This document shows positions 60,855-64,000 of a stretch of DNA of 64,000 bases, piece after piece. Where the stretch lies: the NCBI RefSeq assembly GCF_003610255.1, contig NZ_RAPS01000001.1:1364001-1428000 (forward strand), in the 5' to 3' direction. The DNA is from Streptomyces sp. TLI_171. Lineage in GTDB: Bacteria > Actinomycetota > Actinomycetes > Streptomycetales > Streptomycetaceae. The notes beneath the pieces were generated by a model that saw nothing but the letters and a program-made list of their open reading frames with translations, had not been told where the DNA came from and did not search any database. The position numbers were made by a program, and so were the translations under genes. Numbering within the stretch: the first letter of the stretch is position 1; each line of letters opens with the position of its first letter.

Positions 60855-62113
60855 AGCTGCTTCTCCTTCAGGGTGGTGACGAGCGCCTCAAGGGCGACGG
60901 GGGTCTGCTCGCCGGACTCCATGTCCTTGAGCTGGACCACGCCCTCGGCGAGGTCCCGGTCGCCGGCGATCACGGCGAATCGGGCGCCGGATCGGTCCGC
61001 CGACTTCATGGCGTTCTTGATGCCCTTGACGCCGAACGCCAGGTCGGTGGCCACACCGGCCCGGCGCAGCTCGACCGTGGTGGCGAACAGGACGGTCTTG
61101 GCCTCTTCGCTCAGCGCGACGGCGTACACCGCGGTGGCGGCGGGCAGTTCGAGGGTGACGCCTTCGGCCTCGAGCGCCAGGAACGTGCGGTCCACGCCGA
61201 GCGCCCAGCCGACCGAGGGCAGTGCCGGGCCGCCGATCATCTCGGACAGGCCGTCGTAACGGCCGCCGCCGCCGATGGCGGACTGCGCGCCGAGGCCGTT
61301 GTGCACGAACTCGAAGGTGGTGCGGGTGTAGTAGTCCAGCCCACGGACCAGCTTCGGGTCGTCGGTGAACGCGACCCCGGCGAGGGTCAGCAGTTCCCGG
61401 ACCTTGTCGTCGTACGCCTTGCACTCCTCACAGAGGAAGTCGCGCAGCATCGGCGCACCGGTGAGCTGGGCCTGGACCGACTCGCGCTTGTCGTCCAGCA
61501 CGCGCAGCGGGTTGATCTCGGCGCGGCGACGGGTGTCCTCGTCCAGGTCGAGGCCGGACAGGAACTCGATCAGCGCGGCGCGGTAGACCGGGCGGCACTG
61601 CCTGTCGCCGAGGCTGTTGAGCAGCAGCGAGTAGTTCGACAGTCCGAGCGAGCGGAACGCGTCGTCGGCCAGGATGATCAACTCGGCGTCCAGTGCCGGG
61701 TCCTCGGCGCCGATCGCTTCCGCGCCGACCTGCGAGAACTGCCGGTAGCGGCCCTTCTGCATCCGCTCGTAGCGGTAGTAGTTGCCGGAGTACCAGAGCT
61801 TGACCGGCAGGTTGCCCTGCTTGTGCAGGTTGGCCTGGAGCGCGGCGCGCAGGACCGAGGCGGTGCCCTCGGGGCGCAGTGCGAGCTCGTCGCCGCCGCG
61901 GGTGGTCAGGCTGTACATCTCCTTGGTGACGATGTCGGTGGACTCGCCGACACCGCGGGAGAAGAGCTTCACGTCCTCGAAGACCGGGGTCTCGACGTAG
62001 CCGTAGCCGGCCCGGCGCGCGGGAGCGGCGATCGCCTCGCGGACCGCCAGGAAGACCGCCGAACTGGGCGGCAGCAGGTCGTAGGTGCCCTTGGGGGCGG
62101 TGAAGGTGCTCAA
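60851..62113 (-). CDS. hisS: Histidyl-tRNA synthetase
   Basis: 420 aa, class II. '[20 protein letters not shown]' N-terminus, motif 2 '[20 protein letters not shown]', histidine motifs '[20 protein letters not shown]' and '[20 protein letters not shown]', and a C-terminal anticodon domain. TTG 62113 (LSTFTAPKG) is chosen with GGAAGAG upstream; GTG 62128 is an alternative. It follows the hydrolase gene by 11 nt. Confidence 0.96.
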   Translation of the reverse strand: MSTFTAPKGTYDLLPPSSAVFLAVREAIAAPARRAGYGYVETPVFEDVKLFSRGVGESTDIVTKEMYSLTTRGGDELALRPEGTASVLRAALQANLHKQGNLPVKLWYSGNYYRYERMQKGRYRQFSQVGAEAIGAEDPALDAELIILADDAFRSLGLSNYSLLLNSLGDRQCRPVYRAALIEFLSGLDLDEDTRRRAEINPLRVLDDKRESVQAQLTGAPMLRDFLCEECKAYDDKVRELLTLAGVAFTDDPKLVRGLDYYTRTTFEFVHNGLGAQSAIGGGGRYDGLSEMIGGPALPSVGWALGVDRTFLALEAEGVTLELPAATAVYAVALSEEAKTVLFATTVELRRAGVATDLAFGVKGIKNAMKSADRSGARFAVIAGDRDLAEGVVQLKDMESGEQTPVALEALVTTLKEKQL

Positions 62114-62124
62114 CTTCTCTTCCG

Positions 62125-62832
62125 TCACATTCCTCGTCGCGGGAAAGCCGGGGCGCCTGACGCCCCCGCTGCCTGCTGGAGGTAGGGGTTCGTGGCGCGC
62201 TCTCGGCCGATGGTGGTCTGGGAGCCGTGGCCGGAGAGCACCACGGTCGCGTCGTCGAGGGGCAGGCACACCCGGGCCAGCGAGCGCATGATCGCCGCGC
62301 TGTCTCCGCCCGGGAGGTCGGTACGCCCGATGGAGCCGGCGAAGAGCAGGTCACCCGAGAAGAACACCGGAGGGATGTCCTGCGAGGCGGGCGTCCTGAA
62401 CGTCACCGACCCCTCGGTATGGCCGGGGGCGTGGTCGACGGTGAGCTGCAGGCCGGCCAGGTCGAGCACGCTGCCGTCGGTCAACTCGCGGACGTCGTCC
62501 GGCTCTCCGACGGTGATCGAACCCATCAGCTGCTGGCCGAGCGAGCGGCCGAGCGCCTTCTCGGGGTCGGCCATCATGTACCGGTCGGCGGGGTGGATCC
62601 AGGCCGGGACGCCCTGCGCGCCGCAGACCGGGACCACCGAGGCGACGTGGTCGATGTGCCCGTGGGTGAGCAGCACCGCCACCGGCTTCAGCCGGTGCTC
62701 GCGGATCAAGTCCTCGACGCCGCGCGCCGCTTCGTGACCCGGGTCGACGATCACGCACTCCTCACCGGCGGCGGGTGCGACCAGGTAGCAATTGGTGCCC
62801 CAGGCCCCGGCGGGGAATCCGGCGACGAACAC
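62125..62832 (-). CDS. Metallo-beta-lactamase-fold hydrolase (glyoxalase II-like)
   Basis: 235 aa. '[20 protein letters not shown]', the HxHxDH zinc motif '[19 protein letters not shown]', '[14 protein letters not shown]', '[17 protein letters not shown]' and a late His in '[12 protein letters not shown]'. GTG 62832 has GAAGGA 6 nt upstream; ATG 62850 is the alternative. Commonly next to hisS in actinobacteria. Substrate unknown, probably a thioester. Confidence 0.92.
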   Translation of the reverse strand: MFVAGFPAGAWGTNCYLVAPAAGEECVIVDPGHEAARGVEDLIREHRLKPVAVLLTHGHIDHVASVVPVCGAQGVPAWIHPADRYMMADPEKALGRSLGQQLMGSITVGEPDDVRELTDGSVLDLAGLQLTVDHAPGHTEGSVTFRTPASQDIPPVFFSGDLLFAGSIGRTDLPGGDSAAIMRSLARVCLPLDDATVVLSGHGSQTTIGRERATNPYLQQAAGASGAPAFPRRGM

Positions 62833-63057
62833 GCGAGTCCTTCGTTTCATGCGGTGGCGGTCTGCTTTTCCCCCGCAGCCTACCGGCGGCACCGGGCCGC
62901 GGGCGAACCGGATTGCGGGAGCGTTCAGGCCTTTCTCATCCTGAGCTGATCCCGCACCTACGCGCGAGGTCCCTACACTTGGCCGCCGATGGGTGCGATG
63001 ATCCGCACACGACAGTCACAAGTCCGACGTCACACAGCCCAGTAGGAGACACGGCCG

Positions 63058-63807
63058 GTGGTCAGCAGCGAACAGCGGCGGCGGCAGCTCGCCCGCGACA
63101 AGTACGAGCGCCAGGTGCAGGCGCGCGCCGAGGCGGCCAGCCAGCGCAAGAAGCGCAACGCGATCGTGGCCGCGGTGCTGGCCGTCGTGGTGGTGGCCGG
63201 TGTGACCACCGTCGCGACCGGCGTGTTCAGTTCCGACGACAAGAAGGACAAGGCGGCCGCCGCGGCGCCGTCCCCGTCGTCGAGCATCAAGCAGTGGGCC
63301 GCCGAGCCGGCCATGTCGATCGACACCAAGGGCACCTACACGGCGACCCTGGACACCTCGGCGGGCAAGGTCGGGTTCACCCTGGACGCGGCGAAGGCCC
63401 CGCACACCGTCAACTCCTTCGTGTTCCTTGCGGGTCAGCAGTTCTGGGACAACACCAAGTGCCACCGCCTCACCACCGAGGGCATCTACGTCCTGCAGTG
63501 CGGTGACCCGACGGGCACCGGATCGGGCAGCCCGGGCTACTCGTTCACCGACGAGAACCTGGAGGGCGCGACCTACCCGGCCGGCACCGTGGCGATGGCC
63601 AACTCGGGCGCGAACACCAACGGCAGCCAGTTCTTCCTGGTCTACAAGGACACCCAACTGCCGCCCAACTACACCCCGTTCGGCAAGATCACCAGCGGCC
63701 TGGACGTGCTGCAGAAGATCGCCGCCGCGGGCGTCCAGGGCGGTGGCGGCGACGGCCCGCCGGCCACCCCCGTCAACGTGAAGAGCATCACGACCACCAA
63801 GGGCTGA
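63058..63807 (+). CDS. Membrane-anchored cyclophilin-type peptidyl-prolyl isomerase
   Basis: 249 aa. A basic N-terminus with a coiled-coil look (EQRRRQLARDKYERQVQARA) is followed by one membrane span (about 34-55, IVAAVLAVVVVAGVTTVATG). An Ala/Ser/Pro linker follows, then a cyclophilin domain facing outward: 'GKVGFTLDAAKAPHTVNSFV', 'GTVAMANSGANTNGSQFFLV' and 'PPNYTPFGKITSGLDVLQKI'. GTG 63058 with AGGAG about 10 nt before. Likely folds secreted or cell-surface proteins. Confidence 0.93.
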   Translation: MVSSEQRRRQLARDKYERQVQARAEAASQRKKRNAIVAAVLAVVVVAGVTTVATGVFSSDDKKDKAAAAAPSPSSSIKQWAAEPAMSIDTKGTYTATLDTSAGKVGFTLDAAKAPHTVNSFVFLAGQQFWDNTKCHRLTTEGIYVLQCGDPTGTGSGSPGYSFTDENLEGATYPAGTVAMANSGANTNGSQFFLVYKDTQLPPNYTPFGKITSGLDVLQKIAAAGVQGGGGDGPPATPVNVKSITTTKG

Positions 63808-63827
63808 CCCGCCGCGAAAATCGACCG

Positions 63828-63853
63828 GCGCCGGATGCGGACAGCACCGGCGC
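63828..63853 (+). terminator. Possible terminator after the cyclophilin gene
   Basis: Arms gcgccgg (63828-63834) and ccggcgc (63847-63853) with a 12-nt loop, 20 nt past the stop. Only 7 bp. The last 147 bp of the window show no gene. Confidence 0.35.
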
Positions 63854-64000
63854 TGTTCGCCTATGTTGCTGTTGTATAGGGTGCCCAGACCGTCGGCCGT
63901 CACCCTCGGCTCAGCACAACGGCGGCTCGGGACGGCGGGCTTCATCGGTCCGCCGCACATCAACTGTGGACGACGCTCCCGCCCGTGGGCGTGGCGTCAT

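Noticed and set aside
57381-61259. A 1292-codon plus-strand frame across lysR, the GNAT and aspS
   Set aside because: It runs out of frame through lysR and antisense to aspS and hisS; no domain is recognisable.

Overview
The window is high-GC (about 73%) actinobacterial chromosome. Gene content and order match the conserved core region of Streptomycetaceae. Markers include BldD with its cyclic-di-GMP motif, an actinobacterial integration host factor (mihF) beside gmk, a PyrR-led pyrimidine operon, GTG/TTG starts and many 4-nt start/stop overlaps. A Streptomyces or Kitasatospora-type genome is most likely. No tRNA, rRNA, CRISPR array, insertion sequence, phage or secondary-metabolite cluster was seen; almost everything is housekeeping, with small accessory insertions.

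Layout. 1-2.8 kb: a cut secreted phosphoesterase, a GNAT/leucine-rich-repeat gene pair and an aldo/keto reductase. 3-6.2 kb (minus): def-fmt-rsmB. 6.4-13.3 kb: a small HTH protein, then (minus) mihF-gmk-rpoZ, coaBC, metK and a helicase-dead priA. 13.5-25.3 kb (minus): the pyrimidine operon pyrR-pyrB-pyrC-(PH-like membrane protein)-carA-carB-pyrD-pyrK-like-DHODH-like-pyrF. A PyrR-binding RNA hairpin sits immediately before pyrR. Divergent from it is bldD with a BldD-box over its own promoter. 26-29 kb (minus): an unknown gene, a thioesterase, nusB, efp and an M24 peptidase homologue that has lost three of five metal ligands. 30.4-30.8 kb: zinc-free ribosomal protein paralogues rpmG-rpmE2.

30.9-38 kb is accessory: an XRE-cupin regulator divergent from an EamA transporter, a B12-riboswitch-controlled nickel/cobalt transporter, a DUF6445-like protein, an endonuclease VIII-type glycosylase, a TetR/SDR divergent pair with twin operators, and a P-loop ATPase. 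38-51 kb (minus): alaS-ruvX-two mltG genes-ABC ATPase-GNAT-aroE-aroC-aroK-aroB-aroQ, preceded by two small membrane-linked proteins. 51-64 kb: a STAND/TPR ATPase, rpsD, rarA, a monooxygenase-fold protein, ppk2 divergent from a LysR regulator, a GNAT, aspS-hisS with a metallo-beta-lactamase-fold hydrolase, and a membrane-anchored cyclophilin.

Functional logic. The pyr genes form de novo UMP synthesis under PyrR control. They are interrupted by a class 1B dihydroorotate dehydrogenase/PyrK-like pair, although a complete class 2 pyrD is present. In the pair, the catalytic cysteine and the nucleotide-binding glycine motif are degenerate. This is the most unusual feature here. The aro genes give shikimate to chorismate except the first and EPSP steps. 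The def/fmt/rsmB, efp/nusB, alaS, aspS/hisS and rpsD genes serve translation. Most transcription units end in long GC-rich hairpins without U-tracts, as is common in streptomycetes.
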